From positions 1-31,189 of the forward strand of contig JAWUYB010000016.1 in the NCBI GenBank assembly GCA_034111025.1: DNA of 31,189 nt, written 5' to 3'. The translations under genes were made by a program, and so were the position numbers. Positions 18,562-28,297 of the stretch are shown one piece after another. The number at the start of each line of letters is the position of its first letter. Within the stretch, counting starts at the first letter, position 1. The notes below the pieces were generated by a model. That model was not told where the DNA came from, did no database searches, and was given only the letters and a program-made list of their open reading frames with translations. Origin of the DNA: CAJXJP01 sp034111025. GTDB lineage: Bacteria; Patescibacteriota; Gracilibacteria; BD1-5; UBA6164.

Positions 18562-19695
18562 ATGTTTAAAAAACAACAAAATCCTATAGTTGAATTAACT
18601 TTTGTAGTTATACTGCTAATGTTATTTTTCTATGTATTAGTAGTAGGGGCATCTTTACTGATACCTTTCATAATTGCTGTATTATTTTCATTTGCAATTA
18701 TATGACTCTCAAATTTTTATAAAAAATTCCGTGTAGGGGTTTTTCTATCATATTTATTTTCCATTGGAACATACATATTTATATTTTGGCTCATCTGAAA
18801 AATGATTGGTTCAAATGTAACTGATTTAGTAGACTTATTACCTCAATATCAAACAAAAGTCTTAACTATTGTCTCTAATATATTTGAAACTCTAAAAATA
18901 CCTCAACCAACGAGTATTAATCAAGTTATTTCAGAAATAAATTTACAATGAATATTTACTTCATTTGTATGAGGAGTAACAACGATTTTTAGTAAAACAT
19001 GAATTATACTTTTCTATGTTTTATTCATATTGTTAGAATCTAGGCATTTTAAGGAAAAACTTCCTTTAATGTTTACCGATGACGGGAAGAGATCTCAAAT
19101 AGTAGGGATATTTGAAAAAATTAAAAAAGATATAAAATCTTATTTTGTTATTAAAACTCTTGTGAGTTCGGTAACAGCTGTATTAAGTTTTTGTGTAATG
19201 ATTGTGTTTGGTCTTGATTTTCCTATATTCTGGGCTTTCTTAATATTCTTCTTGAATTTTATCCCAAGTGTAGGTTCAATTATTGCTGTATCATTCCCAA
19301 TCTTACTTACTCTTATTCAATTTGAATCATACTATCCTTTCTTATTTATATCATCAGGTCTTATTGGTATACAAATATTAATGTGAAATATTATAGAGCC
19401 GAGATTTATGGGTAATAAACTCAATCTATCACCACTTGTAATTATTATTGCATTAGGTTTTTGGGGAACAATTTGGTGAGTAGTTGGTATGTTACTATCT
19501 GTACCAATAATGGTCATCATAAATATTATCCTTTCTAAATTTCCTTCTACTCGTTCTATAGCAATTTTACTTTCTGAAAAAGGTGAATTACAAGTAGATA
19601 ATGAAGCAGAAGTAATGCAAAATAGAAAGAAACTATTCAACTCAGTAAAAAGTAAACTAACTACAAACCCTAAAGATAAAAAAAACATAAAATAA
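18562..19695 (+). CDS. AI-2E family transporter (permease)
   Basis: The 377-residue membrane protein has the AI-2E/PerM pattern. Two helices lie at the N-terminus (LTFVVILLMLFFYVLVVGAS and LIPFIIAVLFSFAIIGL). A long amphipathic region follows (residues 85-140), then three or four more helices, including FPIFWAFLIFFLNFIPSVGS, a signature of the family. Next come EPRFMGNKLNLSPLVIIIAL and GVVGMLLSVPIMVIIN near the end. Family members include TqsA and PerM. Some move signalling molecules and others act as Na+/H+ antiporters, so the substrate here is open and the name should not be taken as proof of quorum sensing. A charged, hydrophilic C-terminal tail of about 50 residues is cytoplasmic. Confidence 0.9.
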
Positions 19696-19705
19696 TAAAT
19701 TAAAA

Positions 19706-20677
19706 ATGAAAAAAGTTTTAACAGGAATAAAACCCACTTGAAATGGTATGCACTTAGGAAATTATCTAGGAGCATTTAGACCATTTCTTAATTTAGCCGA
19801 ATGAAAAGATGCATATATTTTTATCGCAGATTATCATTCTCTTACATCTGTTCATAATGGTGAAATTCTCAGAAATAATAAACAAAGACTACTCGCAGAA
19901 TATTTTTCTTTATTACCTAAAAATACTCCTGTAACAGTTTTTGAACAATCTAAAATTAGAAGAATTAATGATATCACTTGGATTCTATCAAGTGTTACAC
20001 CATATTCTTTGATGCTCAGGGCTCATAGCTTCAAAGATGCTCAAAATAAAAATTCTGATATTAATATGGCTGTATTTAATTATCCAATATTAATGGCTGC
20101 AGATATTATTTCATATGATACTCATCTGGTTCCAGTAGGAAAAGATCAAAAGCAACATTTAGAATTTGCTCGTGATATTGCAGGAAATTTTAATAAAACC
20201 TATAAAACAGATTTCTTTAAACTCCCAGAACCTATCATTTCTGAAGAACTTATGACTATTCCATGAATCGATGGGAGAAAAATGTCTAAAAGTTATGATA
20301 ATTTCATCGGAATATTTGATTCAGAAAAAATTCTGAAGAAAAAAATCATGTCAATTGTAACAGGAAGTGAAGGATTAGAAGAATCTAAAAATCCTGAAAC
20401 ATGTAATGTATTTGCTCTGATTAAATTCTTTGCGAATATTGATCAACAAAATGATATAGCAGCTAAATACATAGCAGGGAACTATGGTTATGGTCATGCT
20501 AAACTCGAACTTCTTTCAATACTTCTTGATTACTTTTCTGAAGCAAGAATAAAATTTGAAGAATACATGGAAAATCCAGAATTGATTTCAAAAAGAATAG
20601 AGGAATGAAATGCTAAAGCAAATACTCTGGCTGATAAAAAGTATGCTGAACTTATGAAAATTGTAGGTTTAGATTAA
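19706..20677 (+). CDS. trpS: Tryptophan--tRNA ligase TrpS
   Basis: The 323-residue class I synthetase shows TGIKPTGNGMHLGNYLGA at the N-terminus, with MHLG replacing the HIGH motif. It also has the tryptophan-site segment NYPILMAADII, VGKDQKQHLEFARDIA, and KMSKS at residues 192-196. It charges tRNA-Trp with tryptophan for UGG codons only. TrpS from code-4 bacteria must also support UGA as Trp, but here the TGA codon inside KPTG (residue 12) and another before IDGRKMSKS must be Gly. The length matches the family. It lies in the engB operon. Confidence 0.95.
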
Positions 20678-20697
20678 TAATATTAATAATAAAAACT

Positions 20698-20925
20698 ATG
20701 TCTAAAAAAATAACTATAGAAATCGATGCTAAATATCAAGATGATCTTGATATGATTAAAGCTATGTTTCCAGATGAGGAAGGGAAATTGGTAACTGATA
20801 ACGGTGAAATCATAGAAGAACTTATTGAAAGTTTCTTAGTATTCTTAGAACAACAACAAAAAGCAGTGGCCGAACAGGAAAATACTGAAGGAGGGCATGT
20901 ACATGGAGAACATTGTAATCATTAA
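20698..20925 (+). CDS. Small acidic protein with His-rich metal-binding tail
   Basis: This is a 75-residue acidic protein with no recognised family. The first 60 residues look helical with a short beta start (KKITIEIDAKYQDDLDMI). The tail GGHVHGEHCNH has four His and one Cys within 11 residues, a likely site for Ni, Zn, Cu or Co. A His/Cys tail of this sort is typical of metal-handling proteins, but the role is inference. It is the last gene of the engB-permease-trpS operon and ends just before a terminator. Confidence 0.75.
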   Translation: MSKKITIEIDAKYQDDLDMIKAMFPDEEGKLVTDNGEIIEELIESFLVFLEQQQKAVAEQENTEGGHVHGEHCNH

Positions 20926-20934
20926 GAAATAATT

Positions 20935-20966
20935 AAAAGAACGAATCTTAGGATTCGTTCTTTTTA
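20935..20966. terminator. Bidirectional terminator
   Basis: A 13-bp stem AAAAGAACGAATC/GATTCGTTCTTTT with a short loop. It ends the engB operon on the right and covers the stop codon of the minus-strand nuclease at 20964. Confidence 0.88.
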
Positions 20967-23334
20967 ACATTTTATTTCTACTGTATCTCATAATTCTGGA
21001 ATTAAAACAGTTACGTTTCTTTTTGTTTGTAAAATTTTTTCCAAAATATCTACTTTTACCTCTTCTCTTTTACTTCAACCATGATTTAAAACAATCGTAG
21101 CATTTCTTGCTAGTTTATTTTTATCTTTTAAATCTTGAATATACATGAGAACTTCTTCATGATCCAAATGACCAGAAAAACCTTTATTATCTACTATTTT
21201 ACATATTGGTTGAATCTCTTCATTTGTTTCAGAAGCTAAATAAACAGGAAGATTTTGTTTAATTCTTCATCCTGGTGAATTTGGTGGACAATATCAGGTA
21301 AATAATATAGTAGATTTAGGATTCTTAAGATTTTCAAATAAATGTCTTTGAATGAAACCTCATGTACACATACCAGAAGCAGAAATTATAATTTCTTTTC
21401 TATTTCTTCTTTTCGGTGTATAAAGTGATTCAAATTCTTCACCATTATTAATCTCTTGTATAACAACACGTCCAAATATTTTTTCTTGTTCATCGGGATC
21501 TAATAATTTATATTTCCATGGGAGATTAGCCATATAAATATTTGTTATCTTTGATCACAGAGGAGAATTTAAAACAATATTCCAAAAAACTGGAGAGGTT
21601 GTTTTAAGTCTATGAATTTCTACTTTAAATCACTTAATATTATCTTGAAGCATTATTGCTGCTGGAGATACTTTATCTTCAATTTCATTATATTGTTCTT
21701 TAAACGTTGCTAGATTTTCGTCATATTCTTTTAATTTTTTAATATCTCACAAATTATATTCCATAGTTTCAAGTAATAATATCGCTATTTCCTGAGTTCT
21801 TTGCATAGAAAATGCAGGAATTATAACCTTTCCTTCAGCTTGATTTATCGTATCCATAAATTTTCATTCTTCTTGAGCTCTGTTTGGATGATTTCTTCAA
21901 GCATATGTTGTTTCTATTTGAAGAAAATCTAATACATATGGAGAACTATCGGGAGTACCTGAAATATTAGGATCTTTAATTCTTCATAAATCTCAAGAAA
22001 ATAAGAAATTTTTATGTTCTATAGCTTTTTTTGCAAATATATCCAGAGGATTCTTTTTCTTTGAAGGTTTTTCTAAAATTTTATTTACTTTTTCAGTTAC
22101 TACAGTAAATAAAGCCTGAGCACTTCATTCTATATGTCCAGCATCTATAAGTTGTAACTGTAATGATTTCATATGATTTTGATTTTTTTCAGTTCCTGTT
22201 TTTACTTTTATTTGAAATAATCCTTTCAATTTTCCTAATAATATAGAAGGATATTTAATATCATATAATTCTGTTTTTTCTGATTCAATTATATTTTCTA
22301 AATCTTCTTCGGTTTTAATTCACTTACTTACTAATTGATCACTATATTTTTTATGTAATTCAGGCCCTTCTTCAGGGAGAGTTTTATCTAATAAATCTAA
22401 CATTTTTTTAGATTCTTCATATTTATTATCTATCAATTCATTTTCTCTTCTAATTTTTGTATTTTCTATTTCTGCTAATTTTGTATTCTTAATTCTTTCA
22501 TTAATTGCATTCATAAATTTATGAAATACAGGAGAATCTATATAAATAGCTTCATTCGATCAATCATACACAACTTTAATCAATTTTTTAAAATTTTTCT
22601 TCAGAATATTCATCAATAAAATATGTGTTATTTAAATCTGTAGATTCTTTATAATCTAATACTTTAATCAATTTCATTGTATCTGCTAAATCTGTTCTAT
22701 CATATAATACAACAGGAATTTCATTATATTTTTTTTGTAAGTCTTCATGACTAAATACTCCATATGCAACTTGAAATGCTTCAGCTTTTTTGAGAATTTC
22801 TACCATGTCATAATTTTCACCAAAAAATTTAACTAAGTTAGATTTTATTAAATTTTTATCTTCTTTTGATAAATTATTATTTTTTAAATTTTTATCTGCT
22901 TCAATTGCATATATAAATTTACTTGCCTTTTCTTTTACTTTTTTAAAATTACTTATAGCCATTTCATGCTCTTCTTCCATAATTTTTATATAATCTTCGA
23001 GCATGACATATATTTTTTGAGCTGTTATAGATGTCATGTAAATAGGCTTATCATAACCATTTTTTACAAGTAAAGGTACTCTTCAAGCATGATCTAAATG
23101 AGCATGTGTCAAAACCATACAATTTGTATCTAGAGCTTTTTGATCTACAGATGAATTTGCAAACTCATCATTTCTTCAACCTTGAAACATTCAATAATCA
23201 ATCAAAACTGAAATATTTTTTAACTCAGATTTAAAAGTCGCAATTGTTGCACTTCAAGTAAGTGTTAAATATTCTGGATCTTCATAATTTTTATGTTCAA
23301 TTCATCATAGGTATTCAATTTGAGCAATAGTCAT
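20964..23334 (-). CDS. MBL-fold/beta-CASP RNA-processing nuclease with large insertion and internal +1 frameshift
   Basis: Two reading frames joined by a +1 shift at 22588-22593 give about 790 residues. The N-terminal metal-site motif THAHLDHAGR is at residues 77-83 (His77, His79, Asp81, His82). A Lys/Glu-rich helical insertion of about 230 residues follows (about 110-340). The next motif, LIDAGHIEGSAQ, then appears near residue 395. The beta-CASP part follows (FSMQRTQEIAILL, SASGMCTGGFIQRHL), then a C-terminal RNA-specificity part with GFSGHLDHEE and LNHGG. This is the layout of CPSF73/RNase J-related MBL exonucleases of the CPR. The insertion is unusual. The first frame ends at a true TAA (22588-22590), so the shift is not a genetic-code effect. 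The ATG at 23334 gives a normal N-terminus. Confidence 0.85.
22587..22593 (-). other. Candidate +1 frameshift site in the MBL nuclease
   Basis: On the minus strand the frame reads GAA GAA AAA TTT TAA. A +1 shift (TTT, then AAA AAA TTG) restores a long open frame. Phe-tRNA on UUU can slip one base onto the overlapping UUU before the UAA, as on other U-rich +1 sites. The run of T then A is also a classic place for a sequencing indel. Confidence 0.6.
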
Positions 23335-23378
23335 CTTATTTAGTTTTAAATAATAATTTATTGTAAATTACAAAGTAA

Positions 23379-23406
23379 ATATTAATATAATATTTATTAA
23401 TGTCAA
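23379..23406 (-). promoter_or_regulatory. Promoter of the MBL nuclease
   Basis: On the minus strand, TTGACA (23401-23406) and TAATAT (23379-23384) are separated by 16 bases, with a leader of about 40 bases to the ATG at 23334. The perfect -35 supports the call. Confidence 0.65.
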
Positions 23407-23436
23407 ATATTTATTTCTATATTTTAAAACCAATAC

Positions 23437-23468
23437 AAAACCCGTTAACGCATAGCGTAACGGGTTTT
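23437..23468. terminator. Terminator after the 23484-23936 gene
   Basis: Stem AAAACCCGTTA/TAACGGGTTTT with a CGC...GCG inner extension, between the stop of the minus-strand hypothetical gene and the promoter of the nuclease. Confidence 0.78.
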
Positions 23469-23483
23469 AATTATACGAAATTA

Positions 23484-23936
23484 TTACTTTTGCTTATTTA
23501 AATAACCTTGAATAAGATTATCAAATTTGCTAAAATCCTTTTGGGTGCGGTCAGCTTTACTTACCATATAAAAAGTTCCATGAGAGGAATCTTTACGAAG
23601 TATAACTGTCTCTTTTTCATAATCTATAGTAGCAAATATGTGTTCATATAAAGTATGGATATCTACTAAGTTAATATATTCTTTCTTATATATTAACAAA
23701 AAGGATAAGCAGTATTCAAAGAAATTTTTCTTTCTAAAAACAGAAGAAAAAAAATCTTGAATTGATTTCTTATCTTTATATTCTTGAGTAAGAATAACTC
23801 CTGGTTTTAAATCCTTCATTTGAACCTTACGAGCTTGTAAATCTGGCATTGCTTCAGGAGTAAAATGGTTTGTTATAGGATGTTTTAACGTAGGTATTCG
23901 AGCAACTCTTTGTTCCTTACCTTCATAAGAAGACAT
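23484..23936 (-). CDS. Hypothetical protein
   Basis: I do not recognise this 150-residue cytosolic protein. It has a polar N-terminus (MSSYEGKEQRVARIPTLKHP), a central helical, aromatic-rich part (DFFSSVFRKKNFFEYCLSFL) and a C-terminal part with beta-like strands (ETVILRKDSSHGTFYMVSKA). It has no in-frame TGA, but only a handful of glycines. A promoter lies upstream (23971-23998), divergent from that of the Y-family polymerase, and its own terminator lies downstream, so it is a single-gene unit. Confidence 0.65.
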   Translation of the reverse strand: MSSYEGKEQRVARIPTLKHPITNHFTPEAMPDLQARKVQMKDLKPGVILTQEYKDKKSIQDFFSSVFRKKNFFEYCLSFLLIYKKEYINLVDIHTLYEHIFATIDYEKETVILRKDSSHGTFYMVSKADRTQKDFSKFDNLIQGYLNKQK

Positions 23937-23970
23937 ATTATAACCTCAATTTTTTTGTTTAGAGAATGTA

Positions 23971-23998
23971 ATTATCTATCTTTTTTTAAAAAAGTCAA
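23971..23998 (-). promoter_or_regulatory. Promoter of the 23484-23936 gene
   Basis: On the minus strand, TTGACT (23993-23998) and GATAAT (23971-23976) are separated by 16 bases, about 35 bases before the ATG. Confidence 0.55.
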
Positions 23999-24011
23999 CT
24001 ATAATATTTCC

Positions 24012-24039
24012 TTGTAATAAATTAATAATTAAGTATTAT
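24012..24039 (+). promoter_or_regulatory. Promoter of the Y-family polymerase
   Basis: TTGTAA (24012-24017) and TATTAT (24034-24039) are separated by 16 bases, with about 28 bases from the -10 to the GTG start. No LexA-type operator was recognised around it. Confidence 0.5.
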
Positions 24040-24067
24040 ATACATAATATATACTTTAAATATACTC

Positions 24068-25276
24068 GTGAGATTTAAAACTTCTAAAAAAACCTATATT
24101 CATGTTGATTGTGATAGCTTTTTTGCGAGTTGTGAGATAATGAGAAACCCTAAATTAAAAGAGAGTTATGTTTGTGTTGGCTGAGATATAATCGTTGCTT
24201 GTTGCTATAAATCTAAAGCTGTTGGTATTGGTGTAGGTACACCTGTATGGGAGGCAAAAAGAATATTAAAAGATAAATGAGTTTTTCTTTGAACAGATAT
24301 ATCTTTTTATACAAAAGTATCAGAACATCTCATGGAATTACTCAGACAAGAAACCCTTTATATAGAGGGATTTTCTATAGATGAAGCTTTTTGTGAGATT
24401 TCTGGAATTCCGAAATATTTTAAAATTTCTACATTTAAATTTGCTAAAAATTTACAAAATAAAATACTAAAAGAAATAGGTATTCCTGTGAGTATATGAA
24501 TAGCAAATACTCGTATAAAATCTAAAATATTCTCAACAGTAAAAAAACCCTTTGGAATATTTTATCCTGACGTTCTCGAAGAGAAAAATATTTTTGAAAA
24601 ATTACCTCTCAAACGCATCCCTTTTGTAGGAAAATCTTCCCAAAATAAATTAGCTTATAAATCTAAATCTATACTTGATTTTTTACATCTCTGATTTTGG
24701 CAAATAAAAAAAGAGCTCTGAAAAACATGAGCAAATCTCTGGATGGAACTTATGGGAATAGATGTATATATAGTGAAAAAATCAAAACAAATTAAAAGTA
24801 TTTCCAGAACTCGTAGTTTTAATCATCGTATTACAACCAATAAAGAGTTTTTACGTGAACAGATTTTAATTAATTTTGAACGTGCCTTTGAGGTATTATA
24901 TGATAATAATTTAGAGATTGCAGAAGTTGGAATCATGTTTCGTGATAAGTCTTTTAAACAAGAATATATTTTTATTAAGATTCCAGAATATAGTAATAAC
25001 CATGCTGAAATATTACAAAAAATTATTCTATGATTTGAAACACTCTATTCTCAAGAAAGGCAATGTCGTTCTACTGGAATATTTTTCCATAAACTCAGAA
25101 GTTATCTCCCAAAACAAAGATCTCTTTTTGATCCAATTCTCAGAAATAAGGATCAAAATTATGAACTTACAAAAAAAATCCAAGAAATAAATAAATCTCT
25201 CGGGTCTCATAAAATTACCTTTTGAACTAGTTTATTAGGGAAGTGAGAACAAGTTGTTCAACATTTAAGGTCGTAA
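24068..25276 (+). CDS. Y-family DNA polymerase (DinB/UmuC type)
   Basis: The 402-residue protein shows the catalytic motifs of the family: IHVDCDSFFASCE at residues 11-23, with the metal-binding Asp14 and the steric-gate region, and FSIDEAFCEI with Asp105 and Glu106. The fingers segment GIGVGTPVWEAKR and an HhH-type region (PLKRIPFVGKSSQNKL, about residue 180) follow, and a little-finger domain is at 255-350. Such enzymes copy across damaged bases with low fidelity. HVDCDSFFASCE and the lack of a UmuD neighbour leave open whether it is DinB or UmuC-like. GTG at 24068 is chosen because it is the nearest in-frame start to the first motif and no ATG precedes it. Several glycines are TGA, including positions in VGGD, SIGIAN and GKTGAN. 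Confidence 0.92.
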
Positions 25277-25300
25277 AAAAAGGGAGAATAAATTCTCCTC
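25274..25300 (-). terminator. Terminator after the 25329-25787 gene
   Basis: Inverted repeat GGAGAAT/ATTCTCC, with seven T after it when read on the minus strand. It lies just below the stop of the minus-strand hypothetical gene and touches the stop of the polymerase gene. Confidence 0.7.
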
Positions 25301-25328
25301 TTAGTTAGATTAATATCAATAGCCTTAT

Positions 25329-25787
25329 TTACAAAGATTTTTTGATATTAAGATTCATTCTATCTTGATGATTATTTTTTTTAAATATAGATAATATCTT
25401 TTTACATAATTCAATATGTTGATCAAATATATCTGTATCTTCATCAAATAACGTAAATTTAGAATTATGAAATTTTATAGAATCAAATTCCTCATAAATC
25501 CGTCCATGCATTTTAAATGGATCAAAAGAAAAAGATAAAAACACTTCACCAGTAAGAGTTTCAGAAAGTGTAATATCTTCAAGATATTTATAGCTATTTC
25601 TGTCATCATCTAGATCATCTGGATCAAGAGGATAAAATTTTTCACATACTAATAGATCCTGAGTGATAAAATGTTCTATGTAAATAGTAAACATATTACA
25701 TAGAAATCTTACTTCATTTTCTTTTACCCGTAATTCAAATTTTGTCACTTTTATTTTCCTCATTATAGATAGATATACTTTATACAA
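25329..25787 (-). CDS. Hypothetical acidic protein
   Basis: I do not recognise this protein of up to 152 residues. The stop is a true TAA. A start at 25763 (MRKIKVTKFELR) is as likely as the upstream ATG at 25787. It is Asp-rich in the middle (LDPDDLDDDRN), with alternating aromatic and acidic residues (VFLSFSFDPFKMHG), and has no membrane segment or known motif. It faces the pnp promoter region, which begins about 60 bases away in the opposite direction. Confidence 0.6.
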   Translation of the reverse strand: MYKVYLSIMRKIKVTKFELRVKENEVRFLCNMFTIYIEHFITQDLLVCEKFYPLDPDDLDDDRNSYKYLEDITLSETLTGEVFLSFSFDPFKMHGRIYEEFDSIKFHNSKFTLFDEDTDIFDQHIELCKKILSIFKKNNHQDRMNLNIKKSL

Positions 25788-25824
25788 AATAAATATATTC
25801 TGTCAAAATCTTATCTAGTTTCTT

Positions 25825-25852
25825 TTGTATTTCAATAAAAAACAACTATAAT
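25825..25852 (+). promoter_or_regulatory. Promoter of pnp
   Basis: TATAAT (25847-25852) is a perfect -10, with TTGTAT (25825-25830) 16 bases upstream. The expected first transcribed base is near 25859, where the long leader hairpin begins. Confidence 0.7.
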
Positions 25853-25858
25853 CTAAGC

Positions 25859-25975
25859 GAAAATTATTTTCGAACTATTTTGGAGTAAATGATGAAATAT
25901 TTTTGTATTTTTCTTGATTATAGAGAGGAGTATAAAAATATTTCATTATTCGAAAAATAAGGAAAAATAATTTTC
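25859..25975 (+). promoter_or_regulatory. Long hairpin leader of pnp
   Basis: The arms 25859-25907 and 25931-25975 are nearly complete reverse complements: GAAAATTATTTT with AAAATAATTTTC at the base, and TGATGAAATATTTTT with AAAATATTTCATTA near the loop. The loop contains GAGAGGAG. The hairpin starts at the predicted transcription start and ends about 31 bases before the pnp ATG. In E. coli a leader hairpin cut by RNase III lets PNPase repress its own synthesis, and this could play a similar part; that is inference. Confidence 0.7.
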
Positions 25976-26006
25976 TGGAACACATTATTTTTTATAAATA
26001 CAGTTT

Positions 26007-28250
26007 ATGAACGGAATTTCTGATAGAAATGCAGCAAGTATGGTGAGTTTGAAAAAAACTTATACGATTGGTGGAGAAGAAATCACATTAGAAACAGGGA
26101 AGTTAGGACTCCTTATTAATGGTGCAGTTACTATTTCTGATACAAATGATAATATTTTATTTGTAACAACTGGTTTCAAAACAAAAGGATTAAATGAAAA
26201 CGCGAGTTTTTTCCCATTAGTGGTTGATTATCAAGAAAAATTTTACGCAACTGGTAAAATCGGTGGGAATAGATTTCAAAGAAGAGAAGGGAGACCTAGT
26301 GATTCGGCTACTTTGACGGCAAGACTTATAGATAGACCTATTAGACCAATGTTTCCTAAAGGAATCGTAAATGATACGCAAGTTATCTGTACAGTCTTAT
26401 CTTCAAATAGTGAAAAAGAACTTGGTTTTTGGGGTATAATTGGTGCGAGTTTAGGATTACAAATGTGAGGAGCTCCTTTTGAATGACCTGTATCATCTTG
26501 TAATATTTCAGTAATGAATGATGGAAGTTATATCTTCAATCCAACTATTGAACAAGAAAAAGAATCAAAATTAAACTTATTAACGGCTGGTACAGTAGAC
26601 GCTATCACTATGATTGAAGCTGGATGACAAGAAGTGAGTGATGAACTTATGGTAGAAGCTATTGAATATTCTCATAATCTAATCAAAGAAATTTGTGCTA
26701 TACAAGATGATTTTGTAAAAGAATATGAAGCAAGGTTTGGTATTACTAAACATAAAGCAACTCTAAATACTTCAGATGAAAGTTTATATAATATTGTAAA
26801 AGAATTTCTTACAGAAGAAGCCATGTCTTGTTTATATAACAAATCAAAAATCGATTTTCAAGATGAATTAGATAATCTAGATGTAATAGTTACGCAATAT
26901 CTAACTGAACTTGGTCATATTTCTGATGAAGTAAATGAAAATATAGTACAAATCAAAGCATCTGAAGTAGGAAATCTCGTATACAAAAGAGTAAAAGAAA
27001 CAATGAGAAAAAATATCCTTGAAAAAGGTGAAAGACTTGATGGAAGAAAACCAACTGAAGTCAGAGAAGTTTGTTCAGAAGTAGGATTACTTCCTAGAAC
27101 TCATGGTTCAGCATTATTTAGAAGAGGGATGACTCAATCACTAAGTATTGCTACTCTTGGAGGTCCAGATGATGAAATGACGATTGATGGAATGATGCCA
27201 GAAGATACAAAAAGATATATCCACCACTATAACTTCCCACCATATTCAGTCGGTGAAGTGAGAATGATGAGAGGTGTTTGAAGAAGAGAAATTGGTCATG
27301 GAGCACTAGCTGAGAGAGCACTTCTACCAGTTATACCAAGTGAAGAAGAATTCCCATATGTTATGAGAGTTGTATCTGAAATCACGACATGTAATGGTTC
27401 AAGTTCAATGGCTTCTATTTGTGGTTCAACTCTGAGTCTTATGAATGCAGGTGTACCAATCAAAACTCCAGTAGGAGGTGTCGCAATGGGTATGATCTAT
27501 GATGAAGACACAGGTAAATATGTTATTTTATCAGATATACAAGCGCAAGAAGATTTCTTAGGAGATATGGATTTCAAAGTAGCAAGAACAAAAAATGGTA
27601 TTACTGCTATGCAACTTGATGTAAAAATCAAAGGATTAAAAATGGAAATTTTTAAAGAAGGTTTTGCTCAATCTCATGGTGCTATCGAATATATTCTTGA
27701 AAATATGTTAAAAGCTCAACCTGAAGTTGCTACTGAATTATCTAAATATGCTCCTTTGATTATGAATATGCAAATCAAAGAAAATGATATTAGAGTAGTT
27801 ATTGGAAAATGATGAGCTAATGTTCAAAGAATGGAAAAAGAATACGGTGTAAAAGTTTCAATTGCTGATGACGGTATGACAACTATTACAGCTGATAATC
27901 AAGAAGGTGGAAAAAAAGCAATTGCTGATATTGAAGCATTATTATGGAATCCATCTGAAGGTGAAAATTATACAGGTGAAGTTATAAAAATTATCGATGG
28001 TGTTGGTGCTATCGTGAGTTTTAAAAACACATCTGGTATGATCCATATATCTAAACTTTCTCCTCTAAGAGCTACAAGTGTAGAAGAATATGTCAAAATG
28101 GGTGACAGTGTAGATTTCACTGTTATTCAAGTAGACTTAGCTAAATGAAGAATTGGTTTAGCTAGAACCCCTAGTGCTGAAGAAGTTAAAAAATATGAAG
28201 AAAGCAGAAAACCTAAAGTTGAAGCTCCTAAAAAAACTGAAGAAAAATAA
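26007..28250 (+). CDS. pnp: Polyribonucleotide nucleotidyltransferase (PNPase)
   Basis: The 747-residue product has the full PNPase order. RNase PH core 1 has GFKTKG and GGNRFQRREGRPSD near residues 60-100. An alpha-helical linker follows (240-330). Core 2 has GERLDGRKPTEVREV and LPRTHGSALFRRGMTQSLSI, then KRYIHHYNFPPYSVGE and SDIQAQEDFLGDMDFKVA. The KH domain has VVIGKGGANVQ, where the two glycines of GKGG (27810-27815) are adjacent TGA codons. The S1 domain runs GENYTGEVIKIIDGVGAIVSF to VDLAKGRIGLAR. PNPase degrades RNA 3' to 5' with phosphate, releasing nucleoside diphosphates. Only about 7 of some 65 glycines are TGA, much less than in the surface protein. The tail is Lys/Glu-rich. A terminator follows 15 bases later. 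Confidence 0.97.
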
Positions 28251-28264
28251 AAATATCTAAACAA

Positions 28265-28297
28265 TAAAAAAACAATCTCAATTGAGATTGTTTTTTT
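28265..28297. terminator. Bidirectional terminator between pnp and the EAL gene
   Basis: A perfect palindrome around ACAATCTCAATTGAGATTGT with A and T runs on either side. It ends pnp and, in the other direction, overlaps the stop of the EAL gene (28296). Confidence 0.87.

Noticed and set aside
19332..19775. Minus-strand open frame over the AI-2E transporter and trpS
   Set aside because: It overlaps two well-supported plus-strand genes and shows no family motif.
26007..28148. Several broken fragments of PNPase
   Set aside because: The gaps are single TGA codons; with code 25 they form one intact 747-residue PNPase.
17968..28250. UGA as tryptophan (code 4)
   Set aside because: TGA falls at invariant glycines (P-loop, GxxG, PGGVG), where Trp could not work, and the UCA tRNA looks like tRNA-Gly. 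UGG is used for Trp.
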